NCBI GenBank assembly: GCA_040081265.1
Contig: JBEBGV010000017.1
Span: 1-64,000, forward strand
Direction: 5' to 3'
DNA length: 64,000 nt
Origin: JBEBGV01 sp040081265
GTDB taxonomy: Bacteria; Acidobacteriota; Vicinamibacteria; Vicinamibacterales; UBA2999
Below are positions 32,192 to 40,919 of the stretch, piece after piece. The notes under the pieces are model-generated. The model saw only the letters and a list, made by a program, of their open reading frames with translations. It had not been told where the DNA came from and did no database searches. The translations under genes and the position numbers were made by a program. Positions within the stretch are counted from its first letter, which is position 1. Every line of letters starts with the position of its first letter.

Positions 32192-32767
32192 ATGCCCAAC
32201 GAAAACCCCCTTGGCGAGCGCGGTCGTGTCCTGGAGGACGACTATTTCCGGAAGAAGGATCGCGAGCTGATCGAAAAAATGCGTCAGGCCTCGGCTGCCG
32301 AGGCGGCGAGTCGTGAGTTGAGCGCGAAAAGCGGGTTGCGGGATCCGGAGATGCTCGAGGAGCTGCAGGCGTTGGGATTCACCCCCGACACCGTCGCCTT
32401 GCTGCCCCTGGTGCCTCTACTCCAGATGGCGTGGGCGGAAGGCGGGGTCAGCGAGGCCGAACGGACCTTGATCCTGCAGCTTGCCGGGACGCGGGGAATT
32501 GAAGACGGCAGCGCGGCTGACCGGCAGCTCCGGTCCTGGCTTTCGAGCCGTCCCGACGCGCAGGTGTTCTCGAGTGCGTCGAGACTCATCCGGGCAACGC
32601 TCGACTCAGAGGCCTCCGGCGTCGCCCCGCTGACCGCTGACGACCTTGTGAAGTACTGCGAGCAGATCGCCGCCGCGTCGGGCGGGATATTCGGAATCGG
32701 GCGTGTGTCGTCAGAAGAGCGCGCGCTGCTCGATACGATTGCCCGAGACCTGGCGCATAAGAAGTAG
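32192..32767 (+). CDS. TerB-like helical protein
   Basis: A 191-residue soluble protein. The N-terminal 50 residues are strongly charged (RVLEDDYFRKKDRELIEKMRQ) and helical. The rest resembles the TerB/tellurite-resistance-type fold (LLPLVPLLQMAWAEGGVSEAER, LRSWLSSRP, GRVSSEERALLDTIAR). That family has acidic metal-binding helices; precise function is unknown. It is divergent from the M23 peptidase gene and is the last chromosomal gene before tRNA-Glu and the island. Confidence 0.65.
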   Translation: MPNENPLGERGRVLEDDYFRKKDRELIEKMRQASAAEAASRELSAKSGLRDPEMLEELQALGFTPDTVALLPLVPLLQMAWAEGGVSEAERTLILQLAGTRGIEDGSAADRQLRSWLSSRPDAQVFSSASRLIRATLDSEASGVAPLTADDLVKYCEQIAAASGGIFGIGRVSSEERALLDTIARDLAHKK

Positions 32768-32805
32768 CCTGCGCTGAGCGCGAGCGGACCTCGACGTTCA
32801 GCGCC

Positions 32806-32827
32806 GCTTGCGCGTCGACGCGCAAGC
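32806..32827. repeat. Perfect 22-bp palindrome downstream of the TerB-like gene
   Basis: The half-site GCTTGCGCGTC is followed immediately by its reverse complement. There is no T-run. It could act as a terminator-like stem for the TerB transcript. The remainder of 32768-33021 has only AGTGA(G)CGAAGGATGG-type short repeats (about 32959-32974 and 33010-33024). Confidence 0.5.
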
Positions 32828-33021
32828 CAATCGACCGTCCATGCATCAGACGCCTTCGGTTGGGGATGGTGCGAACCCCGTGCCCGGTCGTCCACCGATG
32901 AACGCGCGACGACGATAGCATCGTCTGAGCGGTGGCCGCCGTGGAATGAAGACCGACGAGTGAGGCGAGTGAAGGATGGCTTGCCGTCCGAAGCTCGCTC
33001 AGGATTCCAGTGAGCGAAGGA

Positions 33022-33096
33022 TGGTACCGGTACGGGGATTCGAACCCCGGTCCCGTGGCTGAGAACCACGTGTCCTGACCCCTAGACGATACCGGC
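33022..33096 (-). tRNA. tRNA-Glu (anticodon CTC)
   Basis: Read on the minus strand, the cloverleaf has the acceptor GCCGGTA paired to TACCGGT (terminal G-U) and the anticodon stem CGTGG/CCACG with loop TTCTCAG. The T-arm is CGGGG-TTCGAAT-CCCCG, and discriminator A is followed by an encoded CCA. Anticodon CTC reads GAG. The 5' half (33059-33096) is also present at 43.76 kb, marking this gene as an integration site. Its own promoter appears to be supplied by the island side. Confidence 0.95.
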
Positions 33097-33098
33097 GT
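33059..33098. repeat. Attachment-site-like direct repeat, left copy
   Basis: These 40 bases are identical to 43760-43799. They run from 2 bp before the 5' end of tRNA-Glu to nucleotide 38, just past the anticodon. The next ~50 bp of upstream sequence is also similar but diverged between the copies. The break of identity in the anticodon loop is where tyrosine recombinases commonly cut tRNA genes. Confidence 0.85.
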
Positions 33099-33113
33099 GG
33101 GGGCGAAACGTTA

Positions 33114-33142
33114 ATGATATCAGCGGGTTGGCCGGGTCGCAA
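33114..33142 (-). promoter_or_regulatory. Promoter of tRNA-Glu carried by the island
   Basis: On the minus strand, TTGCGA (33142-33137), a 17-bp spacer and TATCAT (33119-33114) precede the tRNA by about 18 bp. The equivalent TTGCTA-N17-TATCAT exists at the other repeat copy (43843-43815). The left one drives the intact tRNA. Confidence 0.6.
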
Positions 33143-33323
33143 CTTGGTGGCCCTGGACGTTTGCGCCAGCCATGCGCCAATCTCCCGCCTTCCACAACGC
33201 CTGGGCGTCGCTTGACAGTCTTCGCAGGCCGGGCTCATCGGCGTATGTATAGCGGGATTCTGTCTTGTTGGTGAGCAGGCACGTGGCAAATTGCCACCAG
33301 ATCCGGACATGCACGCCGCATCT

Positions 33324-36300
33324 TCAACCTCCGAGTGGAGGTATCCGACGTCGTCGGGGCCACTCAAAGCCTGTGCGAAGGCTCCGTTGGAGTCTGCCTA
33401 CCGTGGGAGACGAACCAGCCGAGAGGGCCAGCGAGGCTATCTGCGCGAGGTGCGGCTCGCTGGCGTGATTCCTGGCTAAGCCATTCAGCCGCTCGATTAA
33501 GTTCCGACGTCGCGACGGATCAGCCTCGGCCAAGGTCGCGATACAGAGCGCCTTGGCCAGTTGCTCGCGCACCGCTAAATCGCGCCGGTGCTGCGAGTGC
33601 AGAGTTTCAATCCGTTCGACCACAATTAAACGTCGCGCCGGGTCGGCTTCGGCATCAACAGTGTTGAACAGCGCCCGAGCCAGCTGCTTGCGCACCGCTG
33701 GCTCCCGCCCGTGCTGCGTATGCAGCACCTCGATCCGGTTGGCCGTGGTCAACCGTCGGGCAGCATCGGGCTCGGTGATGGTCGCGCTATACAGCGCCCG
33801 AGCCAGCTGCTTACGCACCGCTGGCTCCCGCCCGTGTTGCGTATGCAGCACCTCGATCCGGTTGGCCACGCCGAGCCGTCCGGCCGGGTCAGGCTCGCGG
33901 ACGGCGACGTTCACGAGAGCCCTAGCCAGCGGCTCGCGCAGCGCCGCTTCTTGTCCGTGCTGCGAGTGCAGCGCCTCGATCCGTGCCACTGCGGCCAAAC
34001 GCTGCGCCAGGTCTGGTTCGGCACCGGTTGCGCTGAGAGCTCTGGCCAACGCCTCGCGTACCACTGGCTCCTGCCCGTGCTGCGAGTGCAGCGCCTCGAT
34101 TCGTTCGACCACATTTGACCGTCGCGCGGGGTCGGGTTCGGCGTTCCCCGCATTGACCAGCGCTCTGACTAAGTGCTCGCGCACCGCCGGCTCCCACCCA
34201 TGCTGCGTGTGCAGCGCCTCGACCCTTTCAGCCAGGGCCAGCCGTCTGGCCGGGTCGGGTTCGAAGGCGGTCGCGTTGGCAAGTGCCGAGGCTAGCGGCT
34301 CCCGCACGGCGGGCTCCTGCCCGTGCCTCGCGTGCAGGACCCCGAGCCGGTCGGCTACAGCCAGCCATCGCGCCGGATCGCGTTCGCCGCTGGTCACGTT
34401 GAACAGCGCCTTGGCGAGCTGTTCGCGCGCCTCTGGGTCTCCCCCGTGCTGGGTGTGCAGCGCCTCGAGCTCTTCCACCAAGGCGAACCGTCGCGCCGGG
34501 TCGGGTTGTCCGGCGGTCGCGTTCAGCAGCGCCCTAGCCAGTAGCTTTCGCACCGCCAACTCTTGCCCATGTTGCGTGTGCAGCACCCTGATCCGTTCGA
34601 CCACATCTAACCGTCGCGTTGGGTCGGGTTCGGCAACGGTCTGGTTGAAGAGCGCCTTGGCCAACGCCTCGCGCACCACTGGCTCCTGCCCGTGTTGCGT
34701 ATGCAATGCATCTAACCGGTCGACCACGGCTAGCCGTCGGACCGGATCGGGCTCGCCGACGGTTGCGTTGAACAGCGCTTTGGCCAAAGGCTCTCGCACC
34801 TCTGGTTCCTGCCCATGCTGCGTGTGCAGTGCATCGATCCTTTCAGCCACGGCCAGCCGTCTGCCCGGGTCATGTTCGACGCAGCCCACGTTGTAGAGTG
34901 CCCAGGCAACGCAACCGCGTACAACTGCCACTTGCCAGACGTGCTCGTGCAGCAGTTCGATCCATTTGCTTTCGTCCAGATGAAGGCCCGGGTCGGATTC
35001 GCCGAAGGTCGCACCGAAGCGCGCCCTGGCCCGTTGCATGCGCACCGCAGCCTCTTTCAAGCAACGCACGTGCAGAGCCTCGATTCGTTCGGCTACCACC
35101 AGCCGTTGCACGGGGTCGGGCTCGCGAAAGGCCGCGGCCAAGAGCGTCTTGGCCACGCCCGCACCCACCGAAGCGTGTTGGCCGTGCTGCGCGTGCAACG
35201 CATCGATCTGGTCGGCTACCGCCAGACACCGCGCAGTGTCGGGCGCGGTGTTTATCACGTTGATGAGACCCATTACCACTGCCGCTTTGAGCTCATGCCG
35301 TAGGCTGGGCGGCAGTTCGCAGAGCCAAGCCGACCAATCGCGATCGTCCGGCCGCTTCCACGCTGCCCCGAAACAGATTAATAGCGACCCGTAAGACGCG
35401 TCGCCCTCGCTGATCGCGTCCAAGGCGAAGCGCATGATGTTGACGCTCGGATTGACGCCTACCTCTGGGAACCAGGAAAGGTAGTCCAGTAGAAGTAGAC
35501 CCGCATACTCCCACGCCTCCGGATGTCCCCACGACCGCGTCAGCAGAGAGTTGGCTGTGTTAATCGTCACCGAAACCTGGCGTGTGCCAGTTGTAGCCTC
35601 CCCCCGAAGACGCATGAGGACAAAAAATTCTCCCAGCAAGTCCGGGGCAATCGGCCCGAGCGGTGGACCCGGCTCTGAAAGGGATGCCAATACGGCCAGG
35701 GTCGTGGGAGACAACGCGGCCACCCGTTGGCTGAATTCGTCGTCGTCGGCACACGTACCCTGCGTTAGCGTGGCCTCGTAGAGCAGATCGAGGTGCTCGT
35801 CGGTGATCCCTGCGGTCCTCCATTGTTGGATCTGCCCTTTGAGGATGCTCTCAACCAGTAGCTCGGGCGACCAACTCGGCGCCGCCATACTCCCAGATTC
35901 GGCCAGTGCTGCAGCGGTGAGCAATGCAAAAAGAGGGCGAAACTGGCCGCGCAGCCGTTCGCCAGTAGATACAATCGCCTGATGTTCTGTCGCTGACGGC
36001 TCGCGCCGCACGCGGCGCCTTAGCTCAGCACGCGCGATGTCTTCAAATTCAACGCGATCAGGTTCGAGTGAGATCGGCAGCGTTACGGCGTCTAAATCCC
36101 GTGCGAGCTCGCTGACGTGCCAGTCCGACCACAACGCTCCATGTGTGGCGCGGTCCAAAAGCACGACGCGTATCCTTGGTTGTCGCGACAAGGTCCTTGG
36201 CGAGCCACTCTCAGAACGCGCTCGTGGACCGGCACGGAGCAACAGTGATTCGATCCACGTGAACGCGGATTGACCACCGACTCGCTTCGACGCGGCGTAG

Positions 36301-36455
36301 TCGAGTACGACCAAAGTGTCTCGTGTGGCGACCCATTGTTGTGGCCATGACACCGATGGGGATCCGTAGAAGCCCGCGAGCCAATGCTCCTCGTGGCACC
36401 AGTCACACAGTTCCAGCGCCAGCCGGCTCTTGCCTATACCTGCTGGTCCTGTCAC
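33324..36455 (-). CDS. P-loop (STAND-like) NTPase with fifteen 41-residue repeats, probably 5'-truncated
   Basis: The open frame encodes 1043 residues from GTG at 36455. Walker A (GPAGIGKS) begins at residue 3, followed by LALELCDW, Walker B VVLDYAA and a sensor-like IRVVLLDR. This order is that of NTPases linked to TPR repeats in actinobacteria and others. The C-terminal half (about residues 405-1000) is fifteen repeats of about 41 residues with consensus DPARRLAVVERIEALHTQHGQEP and VREPLAKALFNAT. Seventeen in-frame codons upstream of the GTG (to a stop at 36507-36509) read like genuine protein (FRTLLEDAVFSILR), so the N-terminal part, where an effector or sensor domain would sit, seems lost or broken. 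STAND NTPases often act in phage defence; that role here is inference. Confidence 0.75.
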   Translation of the reverse strand: MTGPAGIGKSRLALELCDWCHEEHWLAGFYGSPSVSWPQQWVATRDTLVVLDYAASKRVGGQSAFTWIESLLLRAGPRARSESGSPRTLSRQPRIRVVLLDRATHGALWSDWHVSELARDLDAVTLPISLEPDRVEFEDIARAELRRRVRREPSATEHQAIVSTGERLRGQFRPLFALLTAAALAESGSMAAPSWSPELLVESILKGQIQQWRTAGITDEHLDLLYEATLTQGTCADDDEFSQRVAALSPTTLAVLASLSEPGPPLGPIAPDLLGEFFVLMRLRGEATTGTRQVSVTINTANSLLTRSWGHPEAWEYAGLLLLDYLSWFPEVGVNPSVNIMRFALDAISEGDASYGSLLICFGAAWKRPDDRDWSAWLCELPPSLRHELKAAVVMGLINVINTAPDTARCLAVADQIDALHAQHGQHASVGAGVAKTLLAAAFREPDPVQRLVVAERIEALHVRCLKEAAVRMQRARARFGATFGESDPGLHLDESKWIELLHEHVWQVAVVRGCVAWALYNVGCVEHDPGRRLAVAERIDALHTQHGQEPEVREPLAKALFNATVGEPDPVRRLAVVDRLDALHTQHGQEPVVREALAKALFNQTVAEPDPTRRLDVVERIRVLHTQHGQELAVRKLLARALLNATAGQPDPARRFALVEELEALHTQHGGDPEAREQLAKALFNVTSGERDPARWLAVADRLGVLHARHGQEPAVREPLASALANATAFEPDPARRLALAERVEALHTQHGWEPAVREHLVRALVNAGNAEPDPARRSNVVERIEALHSQHGQEPVVREALARALSATGAEPDLAQRLAAVARIEALHSQHGQEAALREPLARALVNVAVREPDPAGRLGVANRIEVLHTQHGREPAVRKQLARALYSATITEPDAARRLTTANRIEVLHTQHGREPAVRKQLARALFNTVDAEADPARRLIVVERIETLHSQHRRDLAVREQLAKALCIATLAEADPSRRRNLIERLNGLARNHASEPHLAQIASLALSAGSSPTVGRLQRSLRTGFEWPRRRRIPPLGG
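33490..35245 (-). repeat. Tandem 123-bp coding repeats (about 15 units)
   Basis: The repeats encode the 41-residue LHTQHGQEP units. Units 12 and 13 are nearly identical at the DNA level (33681-33745 versus 33804-33868, offset 123 bp), showing recent duplication, while units 1-3 are strongly diverged. Confidence 0.85.
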
Positions 36456-36887
36456 CCGTAAGATGCTGAAAACTGCGTCTTCGAGTAGCGTCCGGAAACG
36501 AAACGCTCAAATTAGGCCAGCGGTCACGCCTTGTCGACCAACAGTCGTCCGTGTTTGCCACGACAACGGCTCTCAACAACGTGCCGGTGCAGGTCTTCTC
36601 GACGTTTGCTTAGTCAAGACACCCTATAGTTCTAGACCCTCGCCCGCCGACGAGGAATTGGCCGAGGTGAGACATGGTTTTGCCGTGGGTAACTCGTTTC
36701 ATAAGAATTCTGCCTCGCCTCATCGACCTCACGCGCTGCGAATCAGTCCGTCAAAACGGTCTTCACAGAACCTAGCCCCGCTCTTTTGACGCGGTTCAGC
36801 CTTGGCAGGCAGTGGCGAAGCTGTTTCCTTCTGTCTTTGCAAGTTGGCGCTAGACAAGTCCTCTTTGCAGCGCACAGAATGCGCGCC
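36456..36887. other. Gap between the NTPase and metalloprotease genes
   Basis: Bases 36456-36506 are an in-frame extension of the NTPase gene lacking a start codon. The rest is a low-GC stretch between divergent genes. An open frame of 119 codons on the plus strand (36430-36789) has no recognisable feature and overlaps the NTPase, so I do not call it. The promoter(s) for the metalloprotease gene should lie here, but no clear boxes are seen. Confidence 0.5.
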
Positions 36888-39800
36888 ATGACCAGGGCGT
36901 ATCGGAGACTTGCCGGAAGTGATGTCGGGGCAACCTCGAGGTTGGCGGTCGTCCTTGCCGCCTTCTTGATGTCGCTCGTCTTTGGGCTCGTTCCCTTGAG
37001 GGCGGGCGAAGATATCGGGACTGTCGGCGCTTCAACCAATTTGATCGTTGTCGATACGCCAACTGCCGTAACGTTTACCGCAGTCCTCACCGATTCAGCA
37101 TTCTGGAAACATGACTCCCAGCGCGTCCTGCTAGTTCGCACCGATGCGTCAGGGAACCCTACAGCCTTTGTAGGAACGATGAACGATGTGGGAAGCCGAG
37201 GCGATGAGACAAAGCGGGACCACGTCTATTCGCTCGCCGTAGCCCTCGATGAGCCGGTTATCGGTCCGATCTATTTCAAAGTGTTTGCTCGGTTTGGACG
37301 CTACGCTCGATTCAATCCAGATGGCGATTGGGATTCGGTGCTAAGCGCCCTCAGCCAAACCGGTTCATCACAGCATCCGGACCGAATGAGCGCGTTGCCG
37401 CGGGGGTTGCGCCAGTATGCGTCATCGAGCGTAATCCGAATAGATGCTGTAGCGCCTGCTCGCGATCCCGAATGTGGTGCCTGCGTGTTTGGCCCACAAA
37501 CATTCATGCGCCGTCGCAGCGCCGGCCCGGATACAGAGCGCATAACGTTCGGCGGCAACCCAGCAGCGGACTACATCATCGACATCCTCGTGGATATGGG
37601 TGCGGCCAATAACCGCGTGACGCTGAACGGTGAAACACTTTTATGGTCAAGCGTCGATGGTGAACGTGCTCCCAGACACATAAGAACAGCAGTGAAGCTA
37701 TCGACCCAGAACGAGTTGGTTGTCCGAATGGCTGGGAAGCCGGGTTCGACAATCACGGTTTCGATCTTGGGCGGGGCCAAGAGTGTGGGAACCCAGGGTG
37801 GTACCATCGTCGCGGCACAGGGGGGAGGCGTGCTCACAATCCCTCCCGGCGCGCTTACTGTGCCGCAGGAGGTTCATGTAACTTACGCTACGAACTTTGT
37901 TCCAGTGCCTGAACTAGCAGGATTTGGTCCGTCGGGCCCCGCATGGATCCTTGAACCAGAAGGTTTGATACTCGGCGCATCCGCAACGCTCACAATCAAC
38001 GTCGGCGGCATAGTCGTTCCCAACGGCTCTTCTATCGACAACCTACTGTTTGCCCATTACGGACAACGGCCTGTTGTGGAAATCGTCGAGCCACGGTTTC
38101 TGTCCTCGACGCAGACTGTCGAAGTCGACCTCCTTCATTTCAGCACCTTGCTTGGTTGGTTTCAGAACCAAGCCGCTACGGTCATCGATCAGCGCGCAAA
38201 AGCCTACACCAGTCCCGACAACAAGTGGAAAGTAAGCGGGTATGGATGGGGTCTCTCGACCCTCAAATGGTATGTCGAACCAACGGCGAATCCGACGATA
38301 CTGACGCCGCAAGAAATAACCGCCGCTTTAAAGCAGTGGACAGATGTGTCGTCTCTTCATTTCGAACAGACCAACACCCGCAGTCAGGCACAGATAGTGT
38401 TTGTCGAAGACAAAACACTCAATCCAGCTTGCATCGGGCCCGTTTGCATACCCAAGTTTCTATCAATATTTTGTGTGGTGGCACGGTCTGGCTTCGGTCA
38501 GACTTGCGGAACCTATTTCGCTAGCAAAGGAACCGGCATCTTAACTGCGAACGATCAACTGACCATTCACATGGGTTCGAATGACCTTGAAACATTTAAG
38601 ACGGAGCTTCGTGGCAGTCTGATTCACGAGATCGGACATGCGCTTGGGATCGCTCACACTCCAAGTTTCGTTTACCCCTGCGCGCTTGCGCCGGTGATGA
38701 CCAGTCAAGACAGTTGTTACCCTCAGTCGCTAGCAACGCCGGACGTCGCCGCAATTCAGTATAAATACGGCGCTCCTCTCTCTCCGCCGAGCCCTGATGC
38801 CTACGCGGTGACGCAAGGGACAACGCTCACTGTGCCCCCGCCAGGGGTATTAGTAAACGACACAGTTCCGACCAGCTTCGTTTCTGTCACGTTTCTAAAC
38901 GCGCCGCAGGGGTTCGTCAGTCAGGGCAGCGGCGCGTTCACCTACACGCCTCCACAAGGCGTGTCTGGCTCGATTCAGTTCGCTTACTCAATTCATACAA
39001 CCGCAGCTGACAGTGTCAGCGCAACGATCACAATCCAAGTAAACCCAGCGCCACCTCCAGCGGGAATATCCCTAACGCTGCTGAGTGCGACTGGGACAGG
39101 GACCTCCGGACCAACCCGGCTAGCAATCACTCCCTCTGGCAACTTCCTGTTCGCACTATTGGGAACGTCAAGCGTCGGCGTTTTTCAAGTGGCATCTGAT
39201 GGTGGCCTTACGCCAGTGGGTGGTTCGCCATTTCCGATGGTGGGAACAAATCTCAGGATTGCAGTCGATTCCCTCGGACGCTTCTTGTTTGTCACGAACA
39301 CCACGACAGACGTTGTGAGCGTCTTTTCCATTCAACAGACGGGAGCCTTGGTTGAAGTATCAGGGTCACCATTTCCGGCCGGGCCGAATCCCCAGGGCTT
39401 GGCAGTCGCGCCGACGGGCGATAGGATTTTCGTCGCAAATTTCGGCGATGCGGTGAGTTTGCCGTCAATCAGTGTCTTCAATCTCACGAGCGACGGAGTT
39501 CTGTCGGAGGTTGGAGCCTCTCCGTTCCCTGCACCGTTCGCGAGCCCAACAAGCATGGAGCTGGTCGCGCACCCAACGCTGCCCCTCCTAGTTGTTAGCG
39601 GAGATGATTCGAGCGACCCGCGACACGGCGTCAGCGTTCTCGCCATCAGTGCCTCTGGCACCTTGGCCGCCGTTTCAGGCTCGCCGTTTGTCTCAGGAGC
39701 TTTGAATGGTGGTTCGCGGGGCCTTGCCATCAGAGCAGATGGTGCGCGACTGTTCGTAGTAAACGCGCTCGATCTTGTGCTGAGCCCTGGGCAGGTATGC

Positions 39801-40166
39801 ACACTGGCGCAACTATGCCTCCTAGATACCTTGAGCGTCATGACCATTGGAGCGAATGGGACCCTGGCGCATGTGCCGGGGTCACCGTTCCCAATACCCA
39901 ACATGGAGGTAGGCATTAGAAGTTTCCTCGCCATTCCCCCGAATGGCTCGCTGGTATTCACTCCGTATTCCTTTGAGCCCGCCGTGAATGGGGCCCTTGT
40001 GATTCACCAAGTAGGCGCTCAGGGTGCTGTTAGCGCCGTATCGGGTTCTCCGGTGACCGCGGGTATTGCCAATCCAAGGGGGCTGGTCGTCGCACCTTCG
40101 GGCCAGTTCCTGTATGTCGCCAACGCTGGGAGTCAGACAATCGCCGTCTTCAGAATCACAGACTGA
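36888..40166 (+). CDS. Secreted mosaic protein: ZU5-like, matrixin-type metalloprotease, cadherin-like and beta-propeller domains
   Basis: The product has about 1092 residues from the ATG at 36888 (in-frame ATGs at 36786 and 36879 are alternatives). After a signal peptide (LAVVLAAFLMSLVFGLVPLRAG) comes a beta-rich region. A ZU5-like segment (GGTIVAAQGGGVLTIPPGAL) follows, then a metzincin catalytic domain with HEIGHALGIAH at about residues 580-590 (HExxHxxGxxH, all three zinc ligands). Next is a cadherin-like bacterial domain (DAYAVTQGTTLTVPPPGVLVNDT), and finally about 350 residues of YVTN/lactonase-type propeller blades, each with the GSPFP motif. The protease looks active; the substrate is unknown. 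Base composition is lower in GC than the flanks, and it has no coupled neighbour. Confidence 0.85.
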   Translation: MTRAYRRLAGSDVGATSRLAVVLAAFLMSLVFGLVPLRAGEDIGTVGASTNLIVVDTPTAVTFTAVLTDSAFWKHDSQRVLLVRTDASGNPTAFVGTMNDVGSRGDETKRDHVYSLAVALDEPVIGPIYFKVFARFGRYARFNPDGDWDSVLSALSQTGSSQHPDRMSALPRGLRQYASSSVIRIDAVAPARDPECGACVFGPQTFMRRRSAGPDTERITFGGNPAADYIIDILVDMGAANNRVTLNGETLLWSSVDGERAPRHIRTAVKLSTQNELVVRMAGKPGSTITVSILGGAKSVGTQGGTIVAAQGGGVLTIPPGALTVPQEVHVTYATNFVPVPELAGFGPSGPAWILEPEGLILGASATLTINVGGIVVPNGSSIDNLLFAHYGQRPVVEIVEPRFLSSTQTVEVDLLHFSTLLGWFQNQAATVIDQRAKAYTSPDNKWKVSGYGWGLSTLKWYVEPTANPTILTPQEITAALKQWTDVSSLHFEQTNTRSQAQIVFVEDKTLNPACIGPVCIPKFLSIFCVVARSGFGQTCGTYFASKGTGILTANDQLTIHMGSNDLETFKTELRGSLIHEIGHALGIAHTPSFVYPCALAPVMTSQDSCYPQSLATPDVAAIQYKYGAPLSPPSPDAYAVTQGTTLTVPPPGVLVNDTVPTSFVSVTFLNAPQGFVSQGSGAFTYTPPQGVSGSIQFAYSIHTTAADSVSATITIQVNPAPPPAGISLTLLSATGTGTSGPTRLAITPSGNFLFALLGTSSVGVFQVASDGGLTPVGGSPFPMVGTNLRIAVDSLGRFLFVTNTTTDVVSVFSIQQTGALVEVSGSPFPAGPNPQGLAVAPTGDRIFVANFGDAVSLPSISVFNLTSDGVLSEVGASPFPAPFASPTSMELVAHPTLPLLVVSGDDSSDPRHGVSVLAISASGTLAAVSGSPFVSGALNGGSRGLAIRADGARLFVVNALDLVLSPGQVCTLAQLCLLDTLSVMTIGANGTLAHVPGSPFPIPNMEVGIRSFLAIPPNGSLVFTPYSFEPAVNGALVIHQVGAQGAVSAVSGSPVTAGIANPRGLVVAPSGQFLYVANAGSQTIAVFRITD

Positions 40167-40198
40167 AGGTGCCGTGAAGAAGACGCGCGCTTCAGGGG

Positions 40199-40318
40199 GT
40201 GATCGAGTCGGGCAAGCCGACGCAGAATGCGTACATCGAATCGTTCAACACCCCCTTCCGCGACGAGCACTTGAACGAGCGCTGGTTCACGGGCCTGGCA
40301 CGTGCACAGGTCGTGTGG
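40199..40318 (+). pseudogene. Fragment of an IS3-family transposase (OrfB C-terminus)
   Basis: About 40 codons read GKPTQNAYIESFN, then FRDEHLNERWFTGLARAQ. This is the region around the last catalytic glutamate of IS3-type integrase-core transposases. Nothing of the upstream D,D part, the orfA gene or terminal inverted repeats is present, so it is a scrap left by an old insertion within the island. Confidence 0.8.
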
Positions 40319-40347
40319 CCTCCGCGATGTTGCCGTGCTGAACGAGC

Positions 40348-40746
40348 TCAGATCCAGCCGACGCGTTTGAGTGCCGTGGAAAAAGGCTCGCGCATGATCA
40401 GGATCCACTCTTCGTTCGAGATGTGGTCGGCGGACTTCCCCTTCGGGGGGACGAATTCGACCAGCAAGCTGAACGCATCTTGTCGCTGCCCGAGTTTCTG
40501 AGCGATTCGCTCTGCGAGACGGCCATACTGCAGGTTTCCACCTCGATAATTCTTGTAGCCTGCGGCCTTGGCGATACTCCGCATGTTCAGCGCTCGGCCC
40601 TTGGCTTCCGCATGCGCCTTGAGGAAGTCCAGCTGTCGGCCGCCGGTCCGCGGCATGTTGGAAAGAACCCGCTCGAAGTCTTTGGCGCTCAAACGTGGCA
40701 TCGGTGCTCCAGCGGTGTGCGTGACGGTATCAATGGCGTTGGTCAT
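40348..40746 (-). CDS. Small protein with an HNH-nuclease-associated N-terminal-type domain
   Basis: A 132-residue protein without signal or membrane segments. The stretch NMRSIAKAAGYKNYRGGN-LQYGRLAERI resembles a helical domain I recall from the N-terminus of HNH restriction-like endonucleases (AGYxxYxxxNLQYGRLA). No HNH motif follows; the C-terminal part (SLLVEFVPPKGKSADHISNEEWILIMREPFSTALKRVGW) is a short conserved-looking tail. It may be a stand-alone DNA-binding or regulatory piece of a restriction-type module. It is convergent with the IS3 fragment and divergent from the NucS-like gene. Confidence 0.55.
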   Translation of the reverse strand: MTNAIDTVTHTAGAPMPRLSAKDFERVLSNMPRTGGRQLDFLKAHAEAKGRALNMRSIAKAAGYKNYRGGNLQYGRLAERIAQKLGQRQDAFSLLVEFVPPKGKSADHISNEEWILIMREPFSTALKRVGWI

Positions 40747-40919
40747 CTTAGTGAAAGCCTCATTCTGCGCCCGTCAAAAACACGGGGACCGAATCGCAGT
40801 TGCCGATCTTCAGTCGAGCCAGTGCGCACGTCTGGGATTCTCGGTGAAACTGTGTGCGCTCCTGCCTTCGGTTCAAGACACGACCATGAGACTCGAAGTT
40901 GCTAGACTTCGCGATTGCG

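Noticed and set aside
33490..35245. CRISPR-like regular repeat array
   Set aside because: The 123-bp repeats are contiguous, degenerate and in one open frame encoding 41-residue units; there are no spacers.
36430..36789. A 119-codon plus-strand gene between the NTPase and the metalloprotease
   Set aside because: It overlaps the NTPase coding region, has no motif or Shine-Dalgarno, and its amino-acid make-up looks random.
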